NCBI GenBank assembly: GCA_029948255.1
Contig: JALIZF010001918.1
Span: forward strand, 434,001 to 498,000
Length of the DNA stretch: 64,000 nucleotides
Source: Telmatactis stephensoni
Taxonomy: Eukaryota > Cnidaria > Anthozoa > Actiniaria > Isophelliidae
Direction of reading: 5' to 3'
Position 1 is the stretch's first letter, and the number at the start of each line of letters is the position of its first letter. The position numbers and the translations under genes are program-made. The notes below the pieces were generated by a model. The model was not told where the DNA came from. It saw only the letters and a program-made list of their open reading frames with translations, and ran no database searches. Positions 1 to 14,300 of the stretch are shown here, piece after piece.

Positions 1-51
1 TTAGACTACACCCATGCATAAGAAAACCGAGATAAGGGTAGCAAGTTGCAG

Positions 52-194
52 GTGACCATATTGCAGCCAACGTTTTTAATGCGTTGCGGGAGAAGGTCCT
101 GAGAAAAGACAATTTAAGTGCGACCCGAATTGGACCTCCTACATCTTGCGACGATGAAATGATTAACACCTTTGAGAGTGTTTTAAAAAACTAA
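52..194 (+). CDS. probable terminal coding exon of an upstream gene (partial)
   Basis: An acceptor-like TTGCAG ends at 51. An open frame follows through to TAA at 192-194 and encodes about 47 residues, starting DHIAANVFNALREKV and ending MINTFESVLKN. A canonical AATAAA lies at 206-211, only 12 bases after the stop, as expected for a short 3' UTR. The first two bases complete a codon begun in an exon outside the window, so the intron would be phase 1. A second acceptor-like AG at 65-66 (exon start 67) keeps the same frame. The peptide is mixed and soluble-looking, with no repeats. I do not recognise the family. The upstream tract is not strongly pyrimidine-rich, so the exact acceptor is uncertain. 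Confidence 0.5.
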
Positions 195-205
195 GCTACT
201 TTTAT

Positions 206-211
206 AATAAA
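206..211 (+). other. poly(A) signal AATAAA for the exon ending at 194
   Basis: A canonical AATAAA hexamer lies 12 bases downstream of the TAA at 192-194. Its position supports a real gene end there, although AATAAA is common in AT-rich DNA. Confidence 0.45.
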
Positions 212-3200
212 TTGTTCTGCTTTGCTTTTTTGAAGATAAGCTTTTAACCGAATTCGATTTGTTGAACAAATAATAATAATCAAAATGTAGCTAGAATTTT
301 TTTCAAGCAGTTTAGCTTCACCGCTTCCGTACTTGTTCAAGAACGATGGGAGACGTTAACAGGAATCGATCCTTGAAGCAGTCGTCACCTTTTCATGAGT
401 TGTTTCAACATATAGTTGTGCTATCTAGCGTTGAGGACCCAGATAATTGGACAGGAATAGGCCCTTCTGAAATCTATCGTCACAAACCAAACAAAAATAT
501 CGTCACAAACCTATTTTTTTATTAAAAATACTAGTGGCTCTTAATTTATTGGGCGGTGATGAGCGTTAACCTTTAGGTGACTTTTGTAGTAATTCAGGAA
601 GTGGTCACTGGAAGCAATTATAATGTAAATGTATTTCTTCCGCGCATGGGAACAACCAAGGGCGAATGGCGACCATCCTTCCAGGGAGCGATATATGTAA
701 ACAAATAAGTAAGTGAATAAACTATCAAAATCGTTTAACATCGAAAAACTTTTCTTTTTAGCAACTGTAGTGGTATTGTCCCGAACAACGGAGCGTCAAG
801 AGTTTGATAATTTCAGGACACCACGTCGACACTTGTGAACCACTTCAAAAACTTCTCAAATAAATCTGGTCCTTTCAAGTCATGGATTAGACCAAGTAGC
901 TTTATCAAATCAGACCAATATATTTTCACGAACACAAACGGATCTCATAAAGACACTTGGAGTTATTCTCCATGAAGCCTCCAGGAGAGACCGGAAGGAC
1001 CAGCGCCTCCCTGGAACCGTTAATCTTTAAGAATGTTCAATTGAAATAAATGCAAAGAGATTCAATTGAAATAAATGTAAACGGAATTCTAAAACTTTCA
1101 TGGATGCTCACGGAACATTTGGAAATGAACATCAAGGGGCACTCTGTTTTTGAATGGCTAATTTATGCAGAGGCGCGAGAAAGGGAGGGGCAATGTTGTA
1201 GACCACTTTCAGCCGAAGTACTATACATCTTCTTTCGCAAAGCAGGTATAACTTCAAGCTGAAGTTTTCAAAATACATAAGTCACAATAATATATATTTG
1301 AATTTGTCATTGCATGTGTTGGAATTTTATTTTGTTTGGGAATTATGCAAGTAACAAGTAAGCACAAATTTCCTCGTTTGGCGTTAACTGTACTGGGGTG
1401 TAAGTGGATCCAACTTACAAAGAATCAACATATTAGATACAAACACATAGCAAAAATACGTTAAAAAGGCAAACGCTTTATCAGTGTAAGCTCTCGTATT
1501 AGCTTGGCTACAAGAAAGCACAAACAAAATATAGTACATCAGTAATACCTGAAGCAGGACGGAAGAAGCGACGGCAGTGACATTTTATAGTGAGAAGTAG
1601 CGCAACAGCAATTGTAGAAAATGTTAATACGTAATATAATTGTAAAAGAACTGAATAGCATTGTCCGGCTCAATCAGCATCAGTAGCAGTACATCCATAA
1701 AAGAGAAAGTTCTAAAAACTTTTTAAAAAGGTATAAATATCAGACTACTACAAAAGATGCTTCACAGTACTTAGAATAAAAATAGAATCTTGCTCACACT
1801 AGCAACGCTAAGACTTGGTGTTATCAGGAATTATCACACTGCTAAGAGGCAATACATTACCAAGTCTGCGTAAGTTACTTTTGTATGTGACGCCTGTGAG
1901 AACCAAGTTCAAGTGTTTTCCCTCCCACCTCTTGGGCTCAATTTAAACTACTCGCACCCTTTCTTTGAAGATGATGTGCGCGGGCATAACCCAAGTATAC
2001 ATTAGTAAAACTACATGAGAACCTCTCTTCATGGATACCTCTATGATAGGGACACCCTTTTATTGAGAACAGTTGTCTCTGTTCGGACAGTTGAAGTCTT
2101 CGCTGATACATTAGTTATTTGTAAAAAAATCTGTATAACGGACGCCTTAGTATGAAGGGTACTTTTCTTTCTTTCTTTTGCGCTGACTTTTTTGTTTCTT
2201 TTGTGTCTATTTAAAGAAATTCAACCGTAGAAGGATTTGGTTTTACGATATAATGGAATGGACGTTTACTGGAAAGTTCTTCAAACCATTTATCAAATCC
2301 CATTAATATTTGATTAAAACGCGGAGCTAAACAGCCCATTACGATACTGACAAGAAAACCATTTAATCGTCCTTTTCAATGTATTGATCACTTCAAACTG
2401 ACGCCTTTAATTTCAGAACTAAAAGTCCCTTAGTCGTTCAAATGACATCTTGGCAACTAAAAGGTTATTACAAACGGCTGCTACCCCGAGGTGTTTTTTA
2501 TCGACCAACGGCATAACAAATAAATCACACGCCTTCAAAACCTTGGCTCCTCATTTATCAAAGTGCGAACTTGGAAACTTATCGAGTCACTGGACTTTGA
2601 AGCGTTTTCAGAGAATGTGGAGTGGAAATATATGTAAACCATTCAACGATCAAAAAATATAACTTCTGAGCGTAAAACACATAGATTTCACTAAAAATGT
2701 TATTTTCTTATTTCCTCGCTATGGAGAAGCTACGCTTTTTTTAGTTGGATAAAGTTTGACGACAACCGTCACTTTTCTTGTAGATGTTTTTTTCTAAAAC
2801 GTGAACACTTTTCTCAAAATAGTATAACCCAAAGACGAATGGGCGTATTTACTGGTGCTTTGTAACAGGAATTATAATAGAGGATTTTTTTAGATACATT
2901 GCACTTAAAGGATTTAGTATAAAATAAGTTGTTTTTAACGTTCAATTAGAATTTCTACGCCTCATCACTTAACCAAACCGCAAACGTTCCCGGAGGAATA
3001 TAATGCAACATTTTGTTACACACATTGTTTTCTTTACTTACACTTAAAAGCTTTGGTCAACATAGTTTTAAGTGGATTTGTAAGAAGTTAATGTCACGGT
3101 TTTTTACGATAAAATAGGATGATAAGTGATCATTTAGAATCAGGAAGGATCAAAGAAACAAAAGCCTACATTATATATATCGGCCTGTAAACATAACTTT

Positions 3201-4099
3201 GGCCATTAGGCTAATAGGACAGGTCATTTATTATCTTTGCCGTTTTCAAAGCTCATTTGTTCAATTCAACTACTTACACCGACTTCTTGCTCGTGAGTTT
3301 GCCTCTCAGCAACCCACTCATCCACTTACTCGAGAACTCATTCATATACTCACAAGAAACCTCACCAAAACGTCTCCCATTGTCAGCAGCATATGTAGTC
3401 GTTATAGAAATCAAGTGGCTCGTAGTTTCTAACATTGTTTTACTTGAAAGTCAAAGTTAAATTTTACCCATTGGCTGTTATTGTCACCATAGCTTGTCTC
3501 AACATCAAGTTTCTTTTACTCAGTAAAATTCTCTCTTAAATAACGATCAGGCTTCCCTAAAAAATCTTAGCACTAAAAAAAATTGTCTTTCCCGGTAAAG
3601 GAAAAGATGCATAATCTTCAGGAGTAATTTCTTATTTTTAATGAATAGAAGGTGTGCTATTTAAACTATTCATCTATTTAACAAGCGACTAATATTTTAG
3701 CAATGCTTGATATAACAAGACAGGTAAGATCAGCCCTCTACGAGCGGCCTCCCACAATGTCTCCCGACAAATGAATCATCATGTATTTTGCAATTTTCAG
3801 ATGCCTTGATTCTGCCCAAATCCTACTTCCAGTTGTCACATAGTAAATTTTCCCAAAGTCTAATCCTGATTAGGGAGTGTGGCTTTTAGGGATTATTATG
3901 TCAAGTCCTCTTAGGCTGAGAAATAATTCTAAATTTTTACAAAGTACACAGAACTAACAATGATTAAAACAATTTCTTCTCAGAGATGTTTTTTAAAAGT
4001 TGTCTTTGATAATTAGCAGATTAATCAAAACAAATTGAAATATGTACAAATTTAGGTGACAAAATAATCCGCCCTTAGACCCGGAGGCTCTCAAGGAGT

Positions 4100-4140
<41 letters not shown>

Positions 4141-7100
4141 AGGAAAATGGCGACGTCCATAAAAGAATGAAGAAAACAATCATCCATAGTCGTGCAAAAT
4201 AATAATATCAAAACTGGTTTCCCCCTATAAATCCATATACATTTCCCCAAAATGACAGTGAAAAATTCCTTTACTAAATGGTTGCAGATTTTATTGGATT
4301 ATTTCTCCTGATAACAAGAGCAAGATAGTTGAGTACTCGTGAAAACTGTCCATGGGTAACAAAATCAGACAAGGACTTTTCTTTTTCACTACTTCACAAG
4401 AAGTACCGGGGCAAGAGGTGCTCTGACGATGAATCTCTGCACCGGTTAGTTTTTCTCTCTTGAAATGATATCCAAGACGTCAATCTGTAAGGCTAAATTC
4501 GTCTGAAAGGCAACTAATGAATAAGATTCGCACAAGGACTATTTGGTAAAGTTATTTCTTAAACACTTAAGCATAAGGTTCTGTTTATTAGAGATCTCGG
4601 TACGCTGATCAAGTCCTCCAGAAAACTGTGTAACTAAATTAGACAAGGAGTTCTTTCATGAACATACTTGTAAAGAAGTAGAGGGCAAGAGTTAGTACTT
4701 AGAGGCTGTTGGGTTGTTTCACTTGAGACTGATATGCCATGAAAGTGTCATTTCATGTATGCATGGTAGGATTAATGTGACTTCGTGGTCAGTTTTAAGC
4801 GTTCAGCTCGATACTGAGCACTTATGTGGTATTTCTAAGACTTGTAATGCTAAGACAAAGTTAGAAATGCCTCAATTTCAGGTTCGTTAGTGTTTTGAAT
4901 TTGTCTTAAATTTCTTACATTCCACTGACCGCCCCAACTTAAAGGACGTCAAAAACTTGTCGGATGAAAGAAGTAGGAGGGTAAAATCTCAGCTATACGT
5001 CTAGGACGACGTACATTTGAATGACCCAAGGCTGGTTCTCCGGTTTTACAGGTACGATTCATCTACTTGAGTAACGAGTCACGAGTCACGATACAGATAT
5101 TTAATATTTGTCATATGGTGCACACTTCGAAGCCTACAAACACCTTCGCGGTCGAATTTAACCCTATAATTTTGTCCTACCAATTACCGAGTCAGTATGG
5201 TCATCACAGATAATTTTTATTCGGCTTTATTGTCTAGAGATTCATTTTTAAATTCTATTCTATTCTATTTTATTTTTAATTCTTATTCAACTTATAGAGT
5301 AGGTGCATGCGTTAAGTTAAAAATGACACGTCTAATGAGCTAACGACATCGTTAACTTCATAGAAAATCAATGAAGTGTCAATCTAGAAGGGCGCTCAGT
5401 GAACGTGGACGCAAACGATGGAGACAGACCTGTTTTAACTCACTTTTTATTATCATAATGCGACAACCTTTTTCTTGCTAGCGGATTAAAACATTGGAAT
5501 CTCGATAAATAGTCAAGTTTGGACAATAGACATTAAAAAGGTGAAGATTCTGGGCAATTTTAGCATAGGTGCAGTTCCTTTCCTTCGCTGAAAAAGACGG
5601 ACGGGGCAAATTTTAAAACGAACAAAAGAAATTCTTTTATATGTTTGGAATATCACGATCTTGGGTTGATATTACTTCATAAAATGAAGGTAAAATATAA
5701 CAATGCTCAAATCCTCAATGAAATGCGATAGCCAAAGACATAAATATATATATCATAGAACTTTGTACACTATAAATTTCGCTTCCGTATGTCATTTCAT
5801 ATACGAAATAAATAGAATTGAATTTGATGTTGTCTGCCGAACTCGTTGATTTACTATTGAATTGGTTGCTATCTCCCAGTAAAGTTCCTAAGTTACTTTT
5901 GTTGTGAACAAAAACTTGTATTTCCTCTGCTTTGAAAAGAAAGCTCCATTTTGTTAAGCACTTTTTCTGATTCCTTAATCTTATCTGATATGGACAATGA
6001 GTTGGGTTTTCCTAAGAAAACAAACCATGTGGAATAACCGAACTTGATATCAACACTAAAGAACACAGAAATAATAGGAAGTCTGTGTTTTTCAAATGTT
6101 TCCGGATTAAGGTTCATTTCTCGAAGGATCAAAATTTTAACCACGAAAGCAACACACAATGGTCGATGAAGCCCTTGGAAGCTCCAATATCCAGATGACT
6201 GTATTTGATTTTGTAAAATGTCTTACTATTATCATATGAGTTAGGTAAGAGTGATTTGATAGTTCTTCTTCTTGAGGGCGGGATTTACATTTAGAAGTCG
6301 GTGCTTTTTTGAGTTAGGTAGGATGACTTTGTAATTTTCATTTGCAATAAAAATGTATTTGATTCCAAATCCGGGTCGACAATGCAGCATCAAAACAAAG
6401 GGGAAAGACAGTACTATATTTAAGGTAAACTATGCACAAATATATATTACCGCTAAACATAATCCTTTAGTAAAGAATGAAACGGCCGGCGCTTGATTCA
6501 TCAAGGGACAGGTTAGACCAGTCAATTTGAGAGACCCACTTAATGTTTGCTCATAAAATGTCCAAACGGAACAAAGCTAATCGATGGTTTGTTCCCCTAG
6601 TAGTGAAGTAAATAAGCCCCAGCGAAACAAAACACCGCTTCCGTGTAGGTTCGGGAGGCCAAACAGCTGTGTAGTTGTTTCTAAGAACAGGGACCAATAA
6701 AGGAAGACATGACTCTTTATCTATATTAACTTCAACCAGAATCCCTACACTGATAACAATAGAAACTGGAAGACATCAGCCTTGTGTGAGAGGAAACTCA
6801 CTGTATTTTATATACGCACCAACACAACAATATTGTGGTTATAATACTTCCTTTATTCAAATCGTAGGATTTTTTTAGCAAGCATATGGCCCGTAATTTT
6901 CTAACAAACTGTCCCCCTGCTGATGAGGAATTCATCGACTTATCCATAAAGAGCACATTGATTTAAACGTCTCTCAAATAATTCTACTTTTTCTTGGGCA
7001 GGACTTCTTTAGCTTTTTTCAAAATACATCCTATAGAAAAAAAGAGCTCACTGAAGATTTCTAAGGAGATTATTGAAATAGAACTGCAAATTAAAGAAGC

Positions 7101-8067
7101 ATTTTAAATGGTTTTGTTTAATGCTGCAAGATTGGGAATAACAATCCACGTAAGTGTCTTTTCACTAAAAGGCTCTTTGAATCACCTAGCCGGGTATTCA
7201 GTACTCATAGTTTGAGAGCAACTTCTATCGTGACGTTCGTAATAATTTTTTTTCTTCTTTATCATCACAACAAAGTATAAATACATAAAGCTGACGCTAT
7301 ACAAAATGAGATTTGAAGAGTTTCTGATATTTCTAAGAACTCCTTTAAGACGGAGCCATGAGTATACAAAGATCAAACCCAGGATGGTAAGGGCTTTTGG
7401 AGAGCCATATAAGAATATAAGCGACCTGGTGTCACAATTAACTCTCTTGAAGAACGATTTCCAGAAAATAAAGTTTGATCAAAAGCAGCTTCAATTGGCA
7501 CATAGCTTTGTCATCCAACTAGTGATAATATAAAGAGCATTAAACCAAAAATCTACAAATTCTTCAAGAAGCTTTTAGTACTAACAACTATTAGACTGCA
7601 CTCAACATTGCAGACAAACTACTTGATTAACCATATACTTCAATAAGACGCTCAGTCAATATGCTGAGGTAGTCCGACGTTTAGCCGTGCATAAACGAAT
7701 CAGTTTATTAAATGGATACTTAAATCGCCTTAGAAGCACTAAAATCTAAATTGAGGTGTGGGTAGAATCCTTGTAAATAAAAGCATGTACTCACTAGAAT
7801 TTTGTAGCTTAAAGGGTCTAACTACTAGAAAAACCATTCAGAAAATTGCCATATCAAAGTCCAGTAATTAGCAGTTTATTAGGTGGCAAGTTGCCTTCCT
7901 TTAAGATCACATTTGACAAATGCAACCTGTTACCTTCTTCCTTAAGCACATGAACAAAGGCTGACAGATAAGCAAACATTAATGAATGCATCACTTCTGG
8001 TACAGCACAAACTCAAGAATCTGTGTTTGTAGATGATTATTTTGAACTTCTAAGACAATTCTCTTGA
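212..8067. other. intergenic, no gene recognised
   Basis: Reading frames here are all below about 90 codons, have AT-driven composition and show no known motif. The only structured items I see are a 17-bp tandem duplication of TTCAATTGAAATAAATG near 1038-1078 and a GA-rich microsatellite near 4096-4143. The rest looks like neutral AT-rich DNA. Confidence 0.5.
4096..4143. repeat. (GA)n microsatellite with AAAG interruptions
   Basis: An almost pure purine run of GA dinucleotides is interrupted by GAAAGA. It explains the serine/leucine-rich spurious frame on the opposite strand. Confidence 0.9.
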
Positions 8068-8376
8068 TTTGTTTTAATAAGGACTATTTGGGAAAAGGGT
8101 AGTTTGTCATGAAGGGGTAACTGATTTCAAACCTGAAAAATGAAAGCATCATATGGCGAAATAGTACCATATTGTATTAATTAGGACTATTAGAGAAAAG
8201 GGTAGTTTGTCATGAAGGGGCAACTGATTTCAAACCTGAAAAAAGAAACATCATATGGTGATATGGTACGATTTGTTTTAATGAGGACTATTCGGGAAAG
8301 GGGTAGTTTGTCATGAAGGGGCAACTGATTTAAAACTCAAAAAAGAAAGCATCATATGGTGGCATGGTACCATATT
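8068..8376. repeat. three tandem copies of a ~102-bp unit
   Basis: Three adjacent copies share the anchors GGACTAT (8081, 8184, 8285), GGGTAGTTTGTCATGAAGGGG and ACATCATATGG or close variants. The spacing is 103 and then 101 bases. Copies differ by scattered substitutions and small indels, so the array is not very recent. No open reading frame spans it. It could be a remnant of a satellite or of the internal repeats of a mobile element. Confidence 0.88.
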
Positions 8377-11300
8377 GACATTATCGACTAAGGGCGTAGT
8401 TTATAATTCTATTATATTTGGAAAACACTGGGTCAAAACAAATTTGCAAACACCTTTTCTACGGAACCTCCTCATCACCATATGGTGTCCTAGGCGGTTT
8501 TCAAGAAGACATACTGAATCACTAGGACCAAAAAGTCGTCCAAAACATGTTTTCAGAAACTAGCAGGATACCTCTCATGTTAGAGAATTGAGGTTCCTTT
8601 CTGTCCCAAGGAACCTTTGAAAATTCTAGTTCCATTTGAGAATCTGGCTGTGCGTCTACTGAAGAAGGAGAGCATCTATAACGTTAATGCACATTTTGAA
8701 AAAAGGTGTTTAATGAGATTTAATTTCAAGAAAGGCACATCTTCTAAAATCTAATCTGGAAGGGGTTTCTAAAACCGTCTGTTTTTCTCTGCAAAATAGA
8801 GGAACTAGCCTGATGGTGCTCAAACCGCAGCTTTGCAACATGTGTTGAGAGAAATAGAAGGACAAAATGACGACTAATCAAAAGTTTATAATCCAAATAA
8901 GAGTCGTATCAACCACAACAGCGAAAACCCTTTTTGTTGGGGTTGTTTATGCACTTCAGATACTAATGGAATATCTTGGATCTAAGAAGAGGCATTTAAC
9001 AGTGAGAGTTTTTTAAAAATAAGGTGAAGAGTATAAAGAGGAAAGATAAACGTAACAAAAGTTTATGGTTCTGGTTTAGATTATCTTTTTCACTGCGGTT
9101 AGTTTGGATTTTAACGACAAATTTACTGTGTTAATTTAATTATCTCTTCTAATGTTTTAAACTGTGGATTATCGTTTACACAAAAATGGTCAGATCAAAC
9201 GATCAAGGAGCAACTACTGTTACAGGTTTATCACGCAGGGTCAGGGTTTGATACAGAATGACAAAAATTCAACTAATGTGATAATCTTTATGGTACATAA
9301 GACTGAAAACAGGAATAAAATAAAAGTAAAAGTAAAAAAAAAAAGAGTTTCCATGGCTCCTTTAGATAACTGTTTCAATGTTTTTCGACACTTCCAATGA
9401 ATACACATTTGAATGGGCCATTTTCCCCCAACACTCTGACTGAATACATAAGAGCAATCCATGATGGATGAATGGATAAGCGTACTCTAAGACATCTTTT
9501 AAATTCCAGCTAATACTTTAATCAACAAAAGATACAGGTCAAAAGCCATCTGAAGTCAATCGAACCATTTTTTCCTGGGCCATTGTTTTGTCATACTTAA
9601 GACAAAACCAAAATCAACCAAACGCACTGTTGACTTTAAGCCAAATACATTTTTTTAATCAAATTTGCACGATTACTTTACCGAAGCCTTTTGAATATGT
9701 AGTAGTGAGAACTGAAGACGATACGGAACTACTGTAGGTAAAGGAAGTCTGTTTGGCGTGTTTGTAGAACTCCTTTGAGGGATTACCGCAGTGCCAAAGA
9801 GACTGCGAAGAAGTTCAAATCGTTCTCATTGTCTAAATAGTCCGTCCTTATATATAATCCATCTAAACCAAACGAAATCAAAATCATTTCTAAAAAAAAG
9901 AGCAATCATATATATCCATTTCATTCACAAAAAAATCAATACAGTCCGTAGAAGACGTTCACGTGAATAGCTTTAGCCTTAGCGCCAAACCGGGTCTTTA
10001 CTGGCTAATCTTCTCAAATTGATGGTAAGCGTCTTATGAGCTCAGTAGAGTTGCAGTTATTTCAAACGTAGTTTATTTTTTTGATAAAAATAAGTCATCA
10101 GAGATTTGTAAGAAAAAGAACACTTGATATAATGGTCAGATTGAAGTCTATGGCATTTTGAAAACTACTGGGAGAATATTGCTGGGTAATATTTAAAAAA
10201 GGACCGTTTGGACTGGACTCCTCACTATTAGGAAAAATTCAATTCTAAATTGAAGTTAAAAGTGCCATTTCCTAGACTTTTGGAACACTTTAATGACGCT
10301 TTAAAGTGAAGAACTTAGGCTTACGAGTTGTATAAGAGGATTTGTTTGACTCTTACCCTAATAAAAGAAAGCCAAACAAAAAACAAACAAATGTCAATAA
10401 TAGTTTTCTAAAAACAATGTGCAAGATTTTCATGTCTAAAAAACACGAGTTGGAAAATAAGTTTGCAAACTTGTTTGATTTCATTTTACAGCTGTATTAT
10501 CACAAAATGGTTGCACTTGAGAAGTTTAGGACCATGGGAAAAAAAATTGACTCTTATTTATAATGGACTCTTATTTATAATGGATTGTATTTGCTCTTTT
10601 TCTTTAACTTGATCAAGAAGGCTAGAAAAAGTATTGTAAAGACAACACACAAAATTATCAAAAAATGTATATTTCGTGGGCTTAAACTTGAGACCAACTT
10701 AAGCAAAATAAATTCTAAAAACAAAGAAATCAATCATTAGAAATCAAAATAATTTCTACACTTATAAAATAATTTAGCTATATATCAACATTTTTTCTTT
10801 GCTCCAAAAGGAATAAATTTCACATCAAATGAAGAAAAATGGACCCCAAAAAATTATTGACAACTTTGAATTCAAAGATGGGATTACTCAATATAGATTT
10901 ATATTTTTTTAACTAGTGCATTATGTTCTACAGCAGTGTCCTCTTTATTAATCAAGAGCCCGATGAGATCTGTTGTTTTATCATCAAGATATAGTTTCAT
11001 ACAGCAAACCTCTCCACACAGTTCTCTACAATATTGAAAATAGAGTATTTGAGCGCTCTAAAATTACTACAAGAATTCAATAGTGGGAATAAGAAGGAAG
11101 AAAGAAAAAGAAAAATTATTTTGTTTTTGTTCATTGGAATAAGGATAGCTAATTTATACCACAAGTAGTATGTAAAATTTGAAGGGTATTCAAATGAGAA
11201 GAATTTTAAAATGGAAGAAAAATTAGGAAGATTGTGTGGGCATGGTTATGCAGTTTGTACTATTTACTTGTGGTTTAGACATAATTCCCAAAAGTATGCA

Positions 11301-14300
11301 CAAACGACCCTGGAAAATATAACTGATGAGAAAGCTGTTATCTATGTGGACATGAAATTAATTGTACATTCGACAAACGATGAGCGAGAAATTAAACAGA
11401 ACTAAATTGACCTGAGCACTAAGGGGCAGAATACAAACCTTGAAGAAAAGCAGAAACATTCTTTAATCTGGTGCTGGTGTCACGAAAATGTAGTAATTAA
11501 AAAAGGAGAAAAAAGAGACACCAATAACAATTGATTGTTTGTTCGTTGTTTATAAGATTTGAACAAAGGAGCAAAATGAACTATTCTATAAAAATTCAAA
11601 TTTTGAGTCAGAATTCTATGAGCGATCTTTTACTTCACGTGAAAAGAAAATCCCCAGATCAGGCCAATATGAACATAAAATCTACACGTTTTCTATTAGA
11701 TTAGATTAGCTACACAAAACAGTATCTCACGAGCATTTACAATGAACCTCGCAGGCTCAGTTTGCTCATTATGCAACCGGAGTTATAAACAGCGATAAGG
11801 ACGACAAAAAAAACCGTCTTAAGTTTTAATCTCGAAATCAAACGTCTTGTGATATCTGCAAGCATCAATACTGGGTATGACTAACTCCTAAGAATGTATA
11901 TTAGGTAACCAAGATAAAGCTAGCCACATCGAGTCAATGATTAGCGAAGGAAGACGGTGGGATGATTTAAGAGGTCATTATACCATCATCTTTTTCATAT
12001 AATTTAGGTACATTCGTTTTCGTTACACTTGAGAACTACGATAACACACATTTGGTTTGTCATATCTTCCGCGGATCAATCGCAGAATCAAAAAACTGCA
12101 TCGACAGAACCCATAACTTATATTATACTCTAAATCGCTTATCGATATCAGATTATGTTTCGATTTCTTTCCTCGACAAAAAACAAGACCGTAATTACTA
12201 CCTAAAGACTGAGCGCTTTGCGAAACACTGCACCACCGAATATTTTCCTTGCGATCTTAATAATATAAAAAAATAAATGATCCCTATGCACTGCAGAAGT
12301 TTCATTCCTTGTAATATTAATTGGGGCCTCAAGCAACATTTTTTTAAATGTTTCCTATTCTTTTAAAAAGTAATGTGTTTGTTTAAATCCCAAAGGAGCC
12401 ATTTACTGAATTCTGTATTCAATAAATACTACCTTCAAACAATAACCCATAGTTGACAATTGCACATCGAAATGGTTGTTTCAAAACATCCAGAAAACTT
12501 AGTTCTTTTTAAATGATCTACGAACCAAAATTGCAATTTTGAACCACTGATATCGAAATTTAAGGGAAAAGATTTACTTAAGAAATGGTCCTATGCTTGA
12601 TTGTCTTGAAAAGGCCTTTTGTCTGTTTTAACCACAAATCCTCCAGGGCATTTATGTCACACACAAAAAGAGGAAAACAGTAAAGAAAGAAAGAAAGAAA
12701 GAAAGAAATCTATTTGCACCTTAAACACAAAAAATTAAAAATTAAAAATCCCATTTGTTGTGCAAAGACTTATGTTCATGTTTTACTACGTTCGAGTTGA
12801 GCTACATTTCTTGGATCTTATGAAGAGGCTTTGAATTCTATTAATTCAATTGAGTCAGTAAAAGCAGTTTCAGCAAAGGTTATGGAAGAAAGCTAACTAT
12901 TCTTAAGATCTAAATCTTTATTCAATTGTTCGATTGTTTAAGATGTGAGAAAGAGCCAGGCCATAAAAATATGAGTACGTCGACCTAAAGATCTCTAAAG
13001 TCAACCGAACAATACTCTCATTTCTGAAGCAAAGATATAAGCGATGACTAAGAAAGTGATATTGCTATAGTCTAGGAAAGATAATATCAAGAAATAAAAT
13101 CCGGAAAATACTGCTATGATAACAGTGAAAAAGGTTTTTTTATAAGAAAATCTCCACAGCTGATGGAAATCAACTCTTTTTTCAACAAATTTAGAAAAAC
13201 TTGTTTTAGAGCATTCGGTATTCTGGATTTCCTGAAAGTGCAGACATTCATGTCAATTGTTTAAACACTGCTATCAAAAAAATTTTTTTTGGGAGGGGGA
13301 GGAAATTTTTACAGGAAAAGATGTTTTATAGTCACTTTAGGAAACACTGGAAATAATTTGTCAAATACTGTTAGAGACAAGAATTATTCGATGATATCAA
13401 AATTTGAAAACTGTGGGTCATTTTAGCAGTTTACAAGCAATGTCTATGGCATCATGTGCTGCTTTCCTTCAATAAATTTCAAGCAAAAATCACACAGAAT
13501 TTTCATACACCAAAAAAACTTAACTCGACAACAAATGATTAAAATCTACTTTATAAAAAAGGCTTTTAAGACTGAGAGTTTAGTTTGAACACAGACTTGA
13601 ATACCCTTTAATTCAATAACTTTGTAACACCTCCGATTGGTGTTTCGTGATAGTTGTTCAAGATGATTTGCGTCTTAGGTCAGCGCGCGTAAAAGGGTCG
13701 TACAAAGATAGAAAAAGCATCAAGAGAAAGACAAAAGCTTTGCTATAAAAACCATCGATATTGGTCATTCATTTTGGCCTGTCATTGACACATGTAACGT
13801 ATATCATTAGGGTGGATCTTAAAATCCAAACATCAAAAATAACTTAGACGATAGAATTTAGTAGGAATGAAAACAAATTATAATAGGTTTATAAATGTTG
13901 GAATTGAAGTTTGATGAATGTATAGAACTGGTTAGTTTTTTAGTAAAATATGAAGATCCTAACTTATTAGCTTCAACTTATTCCAAAGACACGAGAAATA
14001 CATTGTTATCAACTAACAAACATCTTTTCTGGAGATCCATTCTCAGCATCGTGTGATTTATGACCCTTTCGACCTCGTCTTCGATGAAGATGAAGTTAAA
14101 TAGAAAACGGAGCTACATTTCGCTGCATAGCTCCAAAAAATGAGCTTCTCCTTCTATTGAGAATCGTTCAAAAATTAGTCGCCAACATGAAACAATTCTA
14201 GCGATAACATTTGGAAAATATTAGTTATTCTTAGGCAAACTGATTTACCATTTATCTAAGTCATGAAGCCATTAATAACTGTATTACTGGATAGAATAGA

